Origin: an uncultured bacterium
GTDB lineage: Bacteria > Patescibacteriota > Saccharimonadia > Saccharimonadales > Saccharimonadaceae
Assembly (NCBI GenBank): GCA_903832635.1
Contig: CAILCF010000001.1
Coordinates: 1-64,000 of the forward strand
Length of the DNA stretch: 64,000 nt
Direction: 5' to 3'
Every line of letters starts with the position of its first letter. Within the stretch, counting starts at the first letter, position 1. Positions 22,957 through 31,461 of the stretch are shown piece after piece. The position numbers were made by a program, and so were the translations under genes. Under the pieces are notes generated by a model. It ran no database searches, had not been told where the DNA came from, and worked only from the letters and a program-made list of their open reading frames with translations.

Positions 22957-22965
22957 ATTATACCA
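22957..22965 (-). promoter_or_regulatory. Extended -10 promoter of rnpB
   Basis: TGGTATAAT on the minus strand 5 nt before the inferred P1 5' end, so either the mature end is the start site or the end estimate is slightly long. Same nonamer as ssrA and rpsF. Confidence 0.65.
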
Positions 22966-23135
22966 AAATATCCCGAGGCTTACTATCGACGCAAGATATT
23001 CCCTACCGTAAAGGCAAGGTGGGTGCTCGCAAATCAACTCAACAGAGATGAATCATTAAAGCTCCCTATCTATATGATATTCAGGAAAATCATATACGCC
23101 TAGGTTTACCCCGGGACATATTCTATTATAACATT

Positions 23136-23789
23136 TCAAGCACCGAAGATACGAGCAAATATTTGGATAAAAAAAGTAATTGAATAAGTTAAAAACATGC
23201 TAAAGGCTGAACCCCCTATCAAAATTAACCCAAAAACAATAATTATTCCAAATCTTTCCATCGATTGCATGCCACGACGAACAAAGTCAGGCGCTAATGC
23301 ATATATTACCCTTGAACCATCTAGTGGAGGAATTGGTATTAAGTTGAAAATAAAAAAACCTAAGTTAACCATTACGCCAACTGTCAAAATAAGCCCAACT
23401 ATATCATTTGCCACTCCAGATGCACTGACAGGGTTACCTAACAACACCGATATACCGTAAATAAAAAAAGCTAAAAATAGATTTGTTAGCGGTCCGGCCA
23501 ATGCTAATATCGCTGCCCCCCATTCATTCCACCTTATATTATTCGGATTAAACGGCACTGGCTTTGCGGCACCAAAAATTGGAGCACCCGAGATAGCTAG
23601 CAATAATGGTAATAACACCGTTAAGAACGGATCAATATGTTTTATAGGATTTATTGATAATCGTCCGCTAAGCCTAGCTGTATCATCACCAAGCCAATAT
23701 CCCGCATATGCATGCATGGCTTCATGAAGTGTCATTGATATCAGCACAACTACTAAAACAATAACTATATATGTTACATCGATATTCAT
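23136..23789 (-). CDS. Site-2 protease family (M50) membrane metalloprotease
   Basis: 217 residues with about six hydrophobic segments. The zinc motif HEAMH (HExxH) is in the first span (LISMTLHEAMHAYAGYWLGD), and the second conserved motif NLIPIPPLDGSR supplies the metal-binding Asp of the family. No PDZ domain, so this is the short YdiL/SpoIVFB-like, single-domain type. It would cleave substrates within the membrane; the substrate is unknown. It converges with rnpB and is divergent from rpmB. No partner gene hints at a pathway. Confidence 0.92.
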   Translation of the reverse strand: MNIDVTYIVIVLVVVLISMTLHEAMHAYAGYWLGDDTARLSGRLSINPIKHIDPFLTVLLPLLLAISGAPIFGAAKPVPFNPNNIRWNEWGAAILALAGPLTNLFLAFFIYGISVLLGNPVSASGVANDIVGLILTVGVMVNLGFFIFNLIPIPPLDGSRVIYALAPDFVRRGMQSMERFGIIIVFGLILIGGSAFSMFLTYSITFFIQIFARIFGA

Positions 23790-23891
23790 ATAATCCAGTA
23801 TAACAGTAAACGTTTTACTGTACTTCTCTTGACGTATAAGGGAAAAAACACTATACTTGTAAAGATTGTTAAAAATAAATGGAAATTAATT

Positions 23892-24086
23892 ATGGTATCA
23901 CATTGTGAATTAACTGGTAAAGGCAAACAATTCGGTCATAATGTTAGTTTTTCGATGAGACGTACTAATCGTGTATTTAAACCAAATCTACAAAAGAAAA
24001 CGTTTGAAATCGACGGCCAAAAGATTACTATGGTGCTTTCAACACAAGCAATTCGAACTCTTAGAAAAAAAGGTATTCTTACCTAA
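23892..24086 (+). CDS. rpmB: 50S ribosomal protein L28
   Basis: The track opens at 23829, but the ATG at 23892 begins the true L28 sequence MVSHCELTGKGKQFGHNVSFSM. The downstream RTNRVFKPNLQKKTF and STQAIRTLRKKGI are diagnostic. At 64 residues it is a normal short L28. The cysteine in SHCELTGK is a relic of the zinc-ribbon form; no full CxxC pair remains. Single-gene unit with its own terminator. Confidence 0.95.
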   Translation: MVSHCELTGKGKQFGHNVSFSMRRTNRVFKPNLQKKTFEIDGQKITMVLSTQAIRTLRKKGILT

Positions 24087-24105
24087 CTCGCCCAACAAGC
24101 TTTTC

Positions 24106-24136
24106 AATATCCCCTCGGTAACGAGGGGATATTTTT
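24106..24136 (+). terminator. rpmB terminator
   Basis: TATCCCCTCG-GTAA-CGAGGGGATA, a perfect 10-bp stem followed by TTTTTTAT. Confidence 0.9.
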
Positions 24137-24155
24137 TATAAATCTGATACCATTG

Positions 24156-24791
24156 TTAACTGCGGAATATTTTGATAATCGTCAAAGGCGCCTGTGCGGC
24201 TAGTTGTTGTTTTACCTTATATTTTGGCATCTCTTCAACGGGTGCACCAAGCTCAGTTACAAATGGATCAAGCTCATTTTGAGGGACTTCGTATTTTAGT
24301 TCTTTATCTGCATAATGAATCGGTATAACAATCTTTGGGCTAATCATTTTTACCAGACTTGAAGCACCGGATGCATCAAGTGTATAGCCATTTCCTCCGA
24401 CAGGTATAATCAGAACATCGATTACCCCCAAACCCTCGAGTTGTTCATCAGTTAGCAATCCATTAATATTCCCAATTATCCCAATACGAGTCTCACCAAT
24501 CTCTACCCTATACATAGTAGATTGCAAGCCCTCGGCTTCAGTATCAATATTCCGACGAACCGGGATACCTACAATATCGAAATCGGCAACACCATACTCC
24601 CCAGGTCCATCAATCAATAACCTAGAATCAGGGTTGTTTACCGCAAACCTATGCTCGGTAATCAGCTCAACTGCTTCCTTGATTGGGACATCTTTTAAGC
24701 CAACAACTGATAATTTTGGATCAACGATTATTTTAGCTTTTTTAGTTGTGATTACTACACAATTAGCACCCTTGTATTCAATTTCGAACAT
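24156..24791 (-). CDS. MBL-fold protein lacking the usual metal motif
   Basis: 211 residues resembling the COG2220-type metallo-beta-lactamase-fold hydrolases, with NCVVITTKKAKIIVDP at the start, LLIDGPGEYGVADFDIVGI at about 60-78, IDVLIIPVGGNGYTLD at 125 and PKIVIPIHYAD at 155. The HxHxDH metal motif is not visible; only the late PIHYAD histidine is kept. Activity is therefore uncertain and the protein may have become structural or regulatory. It follows the HTH gene by 16 nt on the same strand, so the two are likely an operon. Confidence 0.8.
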   Translation of the reverse strand: MFEIEYKGANCVVITTKKAKIIVDPKLSVVGLKDVPIKEAVELITEHRFAVNNPDSRLLIDGPGEYGVADFDIVGIPVRRNIDTEAEGLQSTMYRVEIGETRIGIIGNINGLLTDEQLEGLGVIDVLIIPVGGNGYTLDASGASSLVKMISPKIVIPIHYADKELKYEVPQNELDPFVTELGAPVEEMPKYKVKQQLAAQAPLTIIKIFRS

Positions 24792-24807
24792 AACTCTCCT
24801 TAAAAAC

Positions 24808-25413
24808 TTATTTTTCGTTAATTACATTATCAACATCTAGTATTATTTTATGTTTTCCGTTGATAATTTCAGTTATAAATCTATCGCGCACACTCAGTCG
24901 ATAATAGAATTCATCATAAGGCAAAATACTGTAATTTATCTCTCGCCCTTCAGACTTTTCAATACCACTAATTAAAGTTTTCGCTTTTAAAGGTGCAACA
25001 TTGCCTACCAGCAGTACGTCAACGGCTGTATTTGAACCTTTAACTAGAACACCAGAAAATATAGCTAATCGGAGCCCTGAAAGTTCACGTACAATTGGAC
25101 CATACTTTTCTATTGAAGTATCGGTTGGCTCAATAGTAACAATTTTCGGTTCATCGCCCCCATCCCCAAAAATTGCTCGTAGCGGAACATAATAGTCATA
25201 CCTCTGATTAACCTGATAATACAGTTTGTTATCCGAACTATCACTTGTAATTATTCCTACTTCTAACATATTAGAAAGTTCTCGTCTGACTGAATTAATC
25301 TGTTCGTCAATTTTTCGTGTTATTTCACGTACGAAAAAAGATTGTCCTGGATTGTTCAAGAAAAGATGTAATAATTTCACGCGTGTTTTTGACCCAAATA
25401 ATGCATCAATCAT
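24808..25413 (-). CDS. Winged-helix protein with a degenerate nucleotidyltransferase-like domain
   Basis: 201 residues. The N-terminal 80 form a winged helix (FGSKTRVKLLHLFLNNPGQSF, REITRKI, LSNMLEVGII) of the ArsR/MarR-like type. The C-terminal part has GSNTAVDVLLVGN and ILPYDEFYYRL, which recalls minimal nucleotidyltransferases, where GS is followed by an Asp-x-Asp pair. Here only one acid of the pair remains. Proteins of this layout are thought to be transcription regulators. First gene of a likely operon with the MBL-fold gene. Target genes unknown. Confidence 0.75.
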   Translation of the reverse strand: MIDALFGSKTRVKLLHLFLNNPGQSFFVREITRKIDEQINSVRRELSNMLEVGIITSDSSDNKLYYQVNQRYDYYVPLRAIFGDGGDEPKIVTIEPTDTSIEKYGPIVRELSGLRLAIFSGVLVKGSNTAVDVLLVGNVAPLKAKTLISGIEKSEGREINYSILPYDEFYYRLSVRDRFITEIINGKHKIILDVDNVINEK

Positions 25414-25455
25414 CTATTCACTCCGAATAACTTTGTTAACATAATAATATCATGG

Positions 25456-26337
25456 TTACGTACGATTGGCGAGCTCGTGATGTAAAAATTTTTTAGCGTT
25501 AGTAAATGAAAACCACTGAATAAAGATATTACGTCTCAGCCAGGTTAACTGACGTTTTGCCAGATGCAAATCAAGTGAAACAGCTTTGCTCTTTACCTCA
25601 TCAAGATCCATTTCCCCTTGCAAATATCGATGAATTAATGGATATATATTAGATTTCATCGCTTCATTGTCCCATCCGAAGTTCCTGCCTAATTGTTTCG
25701 CCTCTTCTAATACACCGTCTTTAAACATCTGATTAATCCTGTCAATGATTTTGCCTTTTAAACACGCATTTTCTGTTGTTATTCCTACAATTATACAATT
25801 GTTTTGTGGCTTATCATTTTTTTGTGGTATAGTCCCATTTCTCTCTATTGAACGAATAACATAGCGTTTATTTTTATAGTTATTTGGTAGTGCAATTTTA
25901 TTTTTAATACAATACTCATATAATTTATCTAATGATAATTGTTGTAATTTTGTCCTTAATCTAATATCAGCTGGCAATCCAAACTTATAATCAAAAAGGA
26001 TAGCATCTATATACAGTCCGGTCCCCCCAACTAAAATTGGGATACGTCCACGAGACCTAATTTCGGATATTTTTTGGTCAGCATAAAATTTATAATCTGA
26101 CACTGAATAATAACTACCCGGGTCAACTAAATCTAACCCCCAATGTGGAACTATATTTTGATCTTTTATACTTGGTTTAGCGGTACCTATGTTTGTGCCT
26201 TTATAGACCGATCGTGAATCAGCACATATTATTTCTCCGTTAAACTTCTTTGCAATTTCAATTGCAAGAGATGTTTTCCCACTTGCTGTTGGACCGACAA
26301 TCACTAATAGTGGTAGTTTTAAAGATTTGGAGACCAT
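25456..26337 (-). CDS. miaA: tRNA dimethylallyltransferase
   Basis: MiaA transfers a dimethylallyl group to A37 of tRNAs that read UNN codons. The 293-residue protein has the P-loop VGPTASGKTSLAIEIAKKF, the ADSRSVYKG substrate motif, HWGLDLVDP, VGGTGLYIDAIL and the late QLTWLRRN motif. All key segments are present and the length is normal. Its start overlaps the end of the alkyltransferase-like gene by 19 nt, so they are translationally coupled. No miaB is in the window. Confidence 0.96.
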   Translation of the reverse strand: MVSKSLKLPLLVIVGPTASGKTSLAIEIAKKFNGEIICADSRSVYKGTNIGTAKPSIKDQNIVPHWGLDLVDPGSYYSVSDYKFYADQKISEIRSRGRIPILVGGTGLYIDAILFDYKFGLPADIRLRTKLQQLSLDKLYEYCIKNKIALPNNYKNKRYVIRSIERNGTIPQKNDKPQNNCIIVGITTENACLKGKIIDRINQMFKDGVLEEAKQLGRNFGWDNEAMKSNIYPLIHRYLQGEMDLDEVKSKAVSLDLHLAKRQLTWLRRNIFIQWFSFTNAKKFLHHELANRT

Positions 26338-26630
26338 CTTTTATCCTTGAAATTATCAACAATAAAATTCGTACAAGTAACTCCCTCTTGAGCTAAAAGT
26401 TGAGCTTGGACTTCCCTCCCACCGTGGAATCCAGAGGCCAAACCCCCAAATCTATTGACTAATCTGTGCCATGGAAGGTTTATATCACCATAGTGAGCAA
26501 TACCGCCCACTATTCTCGCAGCAGAAGGACTTCCGGCAAGCGCTGCAAGGTCGCCATAGGTTGTAACTTGACCAAACGGTACTCGATAAATCAAGTCATA
26601 TATGTTGCTGCGAAAGTCATTGCCAACCAT
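26319..26630 (-). CDS. Alkyltransferase-like protein (ATL), Trp in place of the active Cys
   Basis: 103 residues matching the DNA-binding domain of O6-alkylguanine-DNA alkyltransferase: IYRVPFGQVTTYGDLA, SARIVGG and LPWHRLVNRFG. In true methyltransferases the motif is PCHR; here it is PWHR, the hallmark of ATL proteins. Those bind O6-alkylguanine, flip it out and recruit nucleotide excision repair without removing the alkyl group. It lies between thrS (3 nt upstream) and miaA (overlapping), clearly one operon. Confidence 0.93.
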   Translation of the reverse strand: MVGNDFRSNIYDLIYRVPFGQVTTYGDLAALAGSPSAARIVGGIAHYGDINLPWHRLVNRFGGLASGFHGGREVQAQLLAQEGVTCTNFIVDNFKDKRWSPNL

Positions 26631-26633
26631 AAT

Positions 26634-28448
26634 TTACAGTAGTTTTATATAGTCTGCCAATTTATCTAGTTTAACCTTCTCTTCAACTGTTTGAGTTCTA
26701 ATACTTACCTCTCGAGCTTCTCTGTCCTTAGGTCCAATTATCAATTGAATCGGGATTTTCATATTTACAGCTTCGCGAATTTTTTTGCCAAGAGACTCGT
26801 TTCTACTATCAACTTTATATCGAATTTCATTATATTTAATTGGCTTCATCAATACTACGCTGTCAAGAATTATTTTTATTTCATCAACATAATCCAAGAC
26901 GGTATCATTAATTGTTAAAATACGGATTTGTTCCGGTGCTGTCCAAAACGGGAACCAGCCACCTGTATGCTCTATAAAAACACTCAAGAAACGTTCGACT
27001 GAACCTAATATCGCACAATGAATCATTAACGGCATCTGGATATTACCATCTTTATCGGTGTATTGAAGTCCGAAACGCTGTGGTTGAACAAAATCCAGCT
27101 GAACAGTTGCAACTTGGTGCTCACGTCCGATAGCATCAGTAGCCATAAAATCAATTTTTGGCCCATAAAAGGCCGCTTCGCCGTCTTCTTCGAAGAATTC
27201 TAATTTATTTTCTATGACCGCAGCTTTTAATTGCGCTTGTGCAGATTCCCACCATGATTTTTCACCTAAATAAGCATCACTGTCATCACGATACGACAAT
27301 CTTACTCGAAGTTTCATAGCAATTGTTTCATATAATTCTCGAGCAGTCGCTAATAAATTACTTATCTCACGCTCAACCTGTTCAGGCATACAAAAAACGT
27401 GACTGTCATCTTGGGTTAATGAACGAACCCTATCAAGCCCGCCCAGTTCACCGGTTTTTTCGTCACGATAGTCAGTAGTTGTCTCCAGATAACGAACCGG
27501 TAAATCACGATAGCTTCGAGGTTTGCTGGCATATATCTGAGCATGGTGTGGGCAATTCATAGGTTTTAGGGCCATTTTATCGTCAGTTTCTTGGCTTGTT
27601 ACTAAAAACAATTCTTCGCCAAACTTGTCCCAATGACCAGATTTTTTATACAAGTCGATTTTTGTGATGTGCGGAGTCCATACTTTTTCAAAACCATAGC
27701 CAATTCTTATTTGATTTGAATACTGAGTCACAACATCACGCAAAACCGTGCCACGAGGTGTAAATAACGGCAAACCAGTTCCTACAAGAGGCGATGTTGT
27801 ATAAATATCCAACTCTTTTCCTAGGCGCCTGTGATCACGCAATTTAGCCTGCTCCATGCGCTCCATATAGTCATCCAGTTCCTTTTGAGTTGCAAAAGCA
27901 ACTCCATATAACCTTTGCATCTGAGGATTTGTATCTTTGCCTCGCCAATATGCGCCTGCAATTCGAATTAATTTGAACACACCGGTGAAATCTTTTGCCA
28001 TAGCCAAGTGTGGACCGCGGCATAAATCCATAAAATTACCAATTTTATAGAAAGTAACACTATTAATGGCCGATTTTCCATTCGTTGCTAGGCCGATTTC
28101 GTTCATATCCAAATCCTTGGCTACAGTAGTGCCAGAGCGTTTTAAATCATTGAGTAATTCTTCCTTATACGGCTGTCTGTTTTTCTTTGCCCAAGAAATA
28201 GCTTCGTCTATAGGTACATCGGTTTTATCAAAACTATCACCAAACTCAATAATCCGTCGCATTTCTTTCTCAATTTTTGGAAAGTTCGCATCAGATATCT
28301 TGGTATCGCCCAAATCAATATCATAGTAAAATCCATTATCCACGACAGGTCCAACCCCAAATTTAGCCTCTGGCCATAATTTTTGAATCGCAGCAGCCGT
28401 AATATGAGCCAGACTGTGTCGCATTAGGTGTAATTTATCATCATCCAT
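26634..28448 (-). CDS. thrS: Threonyl-tRNA synthetase without TGS domain
   Basis: A 604-residue class II synthetase. It starts directly in the editing domain (LMRHSLAHITAAAIQKLWP, the HxxxH motif; later FMDLCRGPHLA with the editing Cys), so the ubiquitin-like TGS domain found at the N-terminus of E. coli ThrRS is missing. The catalytic domain has MALKPMNCPHH, the RYLETTTDYRDE motif 2 region and motif 3 MIHCAILGSVERF. The anticodon-binding domain is at the end. First gene of thrS-ATL-miaA. A TATTAT box 6 nt before the ATG suggests a leaderless mRNA. Confidence 0.95.
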   Translation of the reverse strand: MDDDKLHLMRHSLAHITAAAIQKLWPEAKFGVGPVVDNGFYYDIDLGDTKISDANFPKIEKEMRRIIEFGDSFDKTDVPIDEAISWAKKNRQPYKEELLNDLKRSGTTVAKDLDMNEIGLATNGKSAINSVTFYKIGNFMDLCRGPHLAMAKDFTGVFKLIRIAGAYWRGKDTNPQMQRLYGVAFATQKELDDYMERMEQAKLRDHRRLGKELDIYTTSPLVGTGLPLFTPRGTVLRDVVTQYSNQIRIGYGFEKVWTPHITKIDLYKKSGHWDKFGEELFLVTSQETDDKMALKPMNCPHHAQIYASKPRSYRDLPVRYLETTTDYRDEKTGELGGLDRVRSLTQDDSHVFCMPEQVEREISNLLATARELYETIAMKLRVRLSYRDDSDAYLGEKSWWESAQAQLKAAVIENKLEFFEEDGEAAFYGPKIDFMATDAIGREHQVATVQLDFVQPQRFGLQYTDKDGNIQMPLMIHCAILGSVERFLSVFIEHTGGWFPFWTAPEQIRILTINDTVLDYVDEIKIILDSVVLMKPIKYNEIRYKVDSRNESLGKKIREAVNMKIPIQLIIGPKDREAREVSIRTQTVEEKVKLDKLADYIKLL

Positions 28449-28506
28449 TCAATAATAATAACATATTCTTGCTTCACTACCCCTATTTTGATATCCTAAA
28501 AGCAAC

Positions 28507-28583
28507 GGGTCCTTAGCTCATTTGGCTAGAGCGCCACATTGACGTTGTGGAGGTGGGAGGTTCGAATCCTCCAGGACCCACCA
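28507..28583 (+). tRNA. tRNA-Val (anticodon GAC)
   Basis: Acceptor GGGTCCT/AGGACCC, D arm AGCTCATTTGGCTAGAGC, anticodon loop TTGACGT with GAC, T loop GGTTCGAATCC, encoded CCA. Its own terminator follows immediately. Confidence 0.97.
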
Positions 28584-28593
28584 GAAATACATT

Positions 28594-28622
28594 AAATCAT
28601 CACTTAAGGTGGTGATTTTTTA
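28594..28622 (+). terminator. tRNA-Val terminator
   Basis: AAATCATCAC / GTGGTGATTT stem with one G-T pair and a run of Ts. Confidence 0.85.
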
Positions 28623-28710
28623 TGTTTTACCCAAGTTTTCCACCTGATATAAAGTGATTGAATGTATATATTTATATCATAAACAGCATAAAGCATATCA
28701 TAGTGTTCTA

Positions 28711-28739
28711 TTGACTTTCATTAGTGGTTATGCTAATAT
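28711..28739 (+). promoter_or_regulatory. Leaderless promoter of the 42-residue gene
   Basis: TTGACT, 17 nt, TAATAT, then 6 nt to the ATG. Strong match on both boxes; the transcript should begin at or beside the start codon. Confidence 0.7.
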
Positions 28740-28745
28740 AATGTT

Positions 28746-28874
28746 ATGGAACAAAAGCAACGGATACAAACCATCCACACTGCCTCAAAGCTTGAACGAT
28801 TTGTCATAGGTTTTGAATATGATAAAACTCTTCAGCAATTAAAGCGTGAGGTTCGTATTCGTACACTTGAGTAA
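28746..28874 (+). CDS. 42-residue small basic protein, leaderless
   Basis: Too short for the ORF track but framed by a consensus promoter and a strong terminator. The product (MEQKQRIQTIHTASKLERFV..., ending RIRTLE) is basic, soluble and probably helical. No family recognised. With the promoter ending 6 nt before the ATG and the hairpin 24 nt after the stop, it is a complete mini-gene of about 180 bp. A nucleic-acid- or ribosome-binding role would fit its charge, but that is a guess. Confidence 0.65.
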   Translation: MEQKQRIQTIHTASKLERFVIGFEYDKTLQQLKREVRIRTLE

Positions 28875-28898
28875 TATCCAATAATTGATAATACCGTT

Positions 28899-28928
28899 TA
28901 GACCGCCATTCGTTGGCGGTCTATTTTT
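28899..28928. terminator. Bidirectional terminator after the 42-residue gene
   Basis: TAGACCGCCA-TTCGT-TGGCGGTCTA followed by TTTTTC on the plus strand. It also lies just beyond the glycosyltransferase stop on the other strand. Confidence 0.9.
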
Positions 28929-28944
28929 CAGGAATAAGATTTTC

Positions 28945-30618
28945 CTAAGATTTATGTTTTAAAAGATGTTTTTTAGTACGTCGCTTTACATGTGCAACCG
29001 ATTCATAAGTTGCCTTATCAGTAACGTCAAAAACCTCAAGGTAGCGACCCAAAAATAGACGCCCCTGAGAGTCCAGGGCTGCCATTGAACTATATAGTAT
29101 TGCAGTAAATGGCATTAATACCCATTGAGCTAGCATCCAAAATGTTCTGGTTCGTTTATAGCGTTCCGGTCGTGGGGGAAGCATCTTGAATGTTAAAAAG
29201 ATTGTAATAAACAATCCGATTAATGCTATCTGCTGAATCGTACTGACCATATCGGGCAATTGATGTGCTGCGACACTACGTTCAGCTTGGCTATTAATAA
29301 ATAATGGCACCCATCCACCGATTGCCACCAAAATAGAAACACAAGCAAGAGTTACATGCCCGTCAAGCAGCCTCAGAAGCCTTGCAATGCCCGCAATTAA
29401 AGGAACATTACGTTGCTTCGAGAATATCCTTACGGCAACATATGGGACGTCTGAAGCCCCATAAGCCCATCTTCGTAATTGGAGAAACTGTGCCTTTAAA
29501 GTTTTAGGAAATGTATCACTTAGAACCGCATCTTGATAAATCGGTACATATATCGGTAGGACTGTGTAATCTCCATTAAAATAGAAATAGCTCCGCCAAT
29601 ACTGATGTCCGTCCTCTACAATTGACCGTGTACTCCAAAAATTCATTTCAACAAGTGCATCCATTGGTTGTGAGTGAGAGGCGAAATTACGGAGAGTATG
29701 AGGACGCATAGAACTAATGATATTCCAAAAAGAGTTACCTGTTGCAATAACCCTCATAGGAGCTGGTGCATCCCAGATATTATTAAAAAATAAACATGCA
29801 GGTTGATAAGATAGTTGCTTTCTGTCTTCGTGAACTATATATTCATATGTCACATAATCGAAATAAGATGAATATGGCCGATTATCCGCATCAAGGGTGG
29901 TAACAATGACATTTTTATATTCAATACCGGCGTCATCAAGCCATTTTTTTAAATAATGTCCGGCATAAGTTATATTCGGTCCCTTGCCAACAACTTCATC
30001 CGGAAGGCCTTCGGGATGTTCAACGATATTAAATGCAAAAAAACTATCTTTAAATTCCTGTTGCAACCTAATAGCGTTTTCTCTTGTTGACTCCCCACCC
30101 TTTGCTTCGTATGCCAATGTAAGAATAATTTTTTTGTTGTCGTACGAACCTTTTAACACCGAGTGTATTGTAGGAGCAAGAATCTCATATGATTCATTAT
30201 AAGTCGCAACTATCACAGCGTTATAAATTTGTGATGGTTTTGGATATTTTTCAATACTGGTAGCTATTTGATGCAAGTTTTCTATGTGTGTAGATATATC
30301 AAACATTTTTGATCGGCTATTGCGCATTATTTCATATGACTCTTGAGGAGATTCCAAATCAGCCAAGCGACCATTCCAGTCTACCTTTTGGGCAGATTCT
30401 AGCCTATTTCGTCCTTGAATTGTTCGAAAGGCAATACCGACTGCCTTGACCAACATTGTAGAAATAATGAAAAGCAAATAAAATGACGCAAACGTCGGAT
30501 TAACCAAAGATAAGAAAACAAATAATATAAGTGCTCCGTAACTTAAAAACGCCGGTAACATCTCGAATAAGCGGTACTTCAATGTTCTTTTACCTATTGG
30601 GATTTCTAAGTCAATCAT
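28945..30618 (-). CDS. Membrane glycosyltransferase, family 2
   Basis: 557 residues: two N-terminal spans (about 22-70), a GT-A domain, and several C-terminal spans (about 410-520). Catalytic marks are YNAVIVATYNESYEIL at the fold's start, the metal-binding TTLDADN (DxD), EDGHQYWR as the general-base region (ED), and QLRRWAYG, the Q/RxxRW motif of processive enzymes such as cellulose and hyaluronan synthases. It likely polymerises or transfers a surface glycan using a nucleotide sugar. The preceding small membrane gene ends 3 nt before it, so the two form an operon. Confidence 0.88.
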   Translation of the reverse strand: MIDLEIPIGKRTLKYRLFEMLPAFLSYGALILFVFLSLVNPTFASFYLLFIISTMLVKAVGIAFRTIQGRNRLESAQKVDWNGRLADLESPQESYEIMRNSRSKMFDISTHIENLHQIATSIEKYPKPSQIYNAVIVATYNESYEILAPTIHSVLKGSYDNKKIILTLAYEAKGGESTRENAIRLQQEFKDSFFAFNIVEHPEGLPDEVVGKGPNITYAGHYLKKWLDDAGIEYKNVIVTTLDADNRPYSSYFDYVTYEYIVHEDRKQLSYQPACLFFNNIWDAPAPMRVIATGNSFWNIISSMRPHTLRNFASHSQPMDALVEMNFWSTRSIVEDGHQYWRSYFYFNGDYTVLPIYVPIYQDAVLSDTFPKTLKAQFLQLRRWAYGASDVPYVAVRIFSKQRNVPLIAGIARLLRLLDGHVTLACVSILVAIGGWVPLFINSQAERSVAAHQLPDMVSTIQQIALIGLFITIFLTFKMLPPRPERYKRTRTFWMLAQWVLMPFTAILYSSMAALDSQGRLFLGRYLEVFDVTDKATYESVAHVKRRTKKHLLKHKS

Positions 30619-30621
30619 ATT

Positions 30622-30999
30622 CTATAATAACGTTTGAAGACCCAAGATTTTTGAAGCTGTTGCAAAACCAATCAAGATTATACCTATACTGAACCATATA
30701 AACATGATTGCTACAGGACGCCCTTTTGTTATAAGTAGTTTTATAGATATTATCGAATTTAATATGGCAACACACAACTCAAAAGCAATAAACACAAAAG
30801 TGTAAAACCATTTATCAAAATAAAATTGGGTAATCCCAAAAGCTGAATAGTGAGAAACCAATAATCTTTCGCTAGAGTGAATAGAAAAACCAAGAATTAC
30901 AGATGCTAACAAGGCAAGAAATAACATTAAAACAACCATAAATAATAAATACCTATCCGCAATAAGTTGTTTAAGTGATTCTTTGATAGTTTTCTTCAT
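30622..30999 (-). CDS. Small membrane protein, glycosyltransferase partner
   Basis: 125 residues with three hydrophobic segments (about 17-40, 65-88, 97-120) and a basic N-terminus MKKTIKESLKQL. No family recognised. It sits 3 nt upstream of the family 2 glycosyltransferase and is surely co-transcribed, so it may assist glycan synthesis or export. tRNA-Thr on the same strand lies just upstream. Confidence 0.75.
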   Translation of the reverse strand: MKKTIKESLKQLIADRYLLFMVVLMLFLALLASVILGFSIHSSERLLVSHYSAFGITQFYFDKWFYTFVFIAFELCVAILNSIISIKLLITKGRPVAIMFIWFSIGIILIGFATASKILGLQTLL

Positions 31000-31025
31000 A
31001 ATAGTTAGTACCGGATATTGGTTTA

Positions 31026-31101
31026 TGGAGCCGCTGTCCGGATTTGAACCGGAGACCTACGCTTTACGAAAGCGCCGCTCTACCAGCTGAGCTACAGCGG
31101 C
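31026..31101 (-). tRNA. tRNA-Thr (anticodon CGT)
   Basis: Minus strand acceptor GCCGCTG/CAGCGGC, D arm AGCTCAGCTGGTAGAGC, anticodon loop TTCGTAA with CGT, T loop GGTTCAAATCC, encoded CCA. A minor Thr isoacceptor for ACG. Confidence 0.96.
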
Positions 31102-31209
31102 ACTCAGTTGATCGTAAATTATTATAGCATCCTGTAGTAACAAAATAAACGACACTCCTCTGTTGCGAATCAGGATAAAAACTGCTAAAATACCTTAGTT
31201 GCAGACCCT

Positions 31210-31285
31210 GGGCTCGTAGTGAAGGGGTTATCACGCCTCCCTGTCACGGAGGAGATCGCCGGTTCAAATCCGGTCGAGCCCGCCA
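31210..31285 (+). tRNA. tRNA-Asp (anticodon GTC)
   Basis: Acceptor GGGCTCG/CGAGCCC, anticodon loop CTGTCAC with GTC, T loop GGTTCAAATCC, encoded CCA. GUN anticodons are queuosine substrates, and tgt and queA lie nearby. Its 3' 19 nt are repeated 195 nt downstream. Confidence 0.97.
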
Positions 31286-31324
31286 ATATAAAATAGTCAC
31301 CTATCTGGTGGCTGTTTTATATTG
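31286..31324 (+). terminator. tRNA-Asp terminator
   Basis: AATATAAAATAGTCACC / GGTGGCTGTTTTATATT, a long stem with a T-rich 3' arm. A diverged copy (TAGTTCACC/GGTGGACCTTTTTATT) follows the duplicated tRNA end. Confidence 0.75.
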
Positions 31325-31350
31325 CTGAGATTTGTATCGAATTTGAATCA

Positions 31351-31396
31351 GCGATTGTGGTTTGCCAAAGGCAAAGCACAGAATCGCCGGGTCGTG
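31351..31396 (+). repeat. tRNA-downstream structured element, copy at tRNA-Asp
   Basis: GCGAT, then an 11-bp hairpin with one mismatch and AAA loop (TGTGGTTTGCC/GGCAAAGCACA), then ATCGC, then GGGTCGTG. The GCGAT/ATCGC arms pair around the inner hairpin. A similarly built element lies downstream of tRNA-Arg in the same orientation relative to its tRNA. Confidence 0.5.
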
Positions 31397-31461
31397 TAGC
31401 GCAGCGCCGCGAAAAAGTGTTTACATTTTTTCGTAAGCAAGCGGAAGAGGCTTTAGACGAT

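Noticed and set aside
22760-23037. ORFs over 22.76-23.04 kb on both strands
   Set aside because: Mostly inside RNase P RNA, which is unmistakable on the minus strand.
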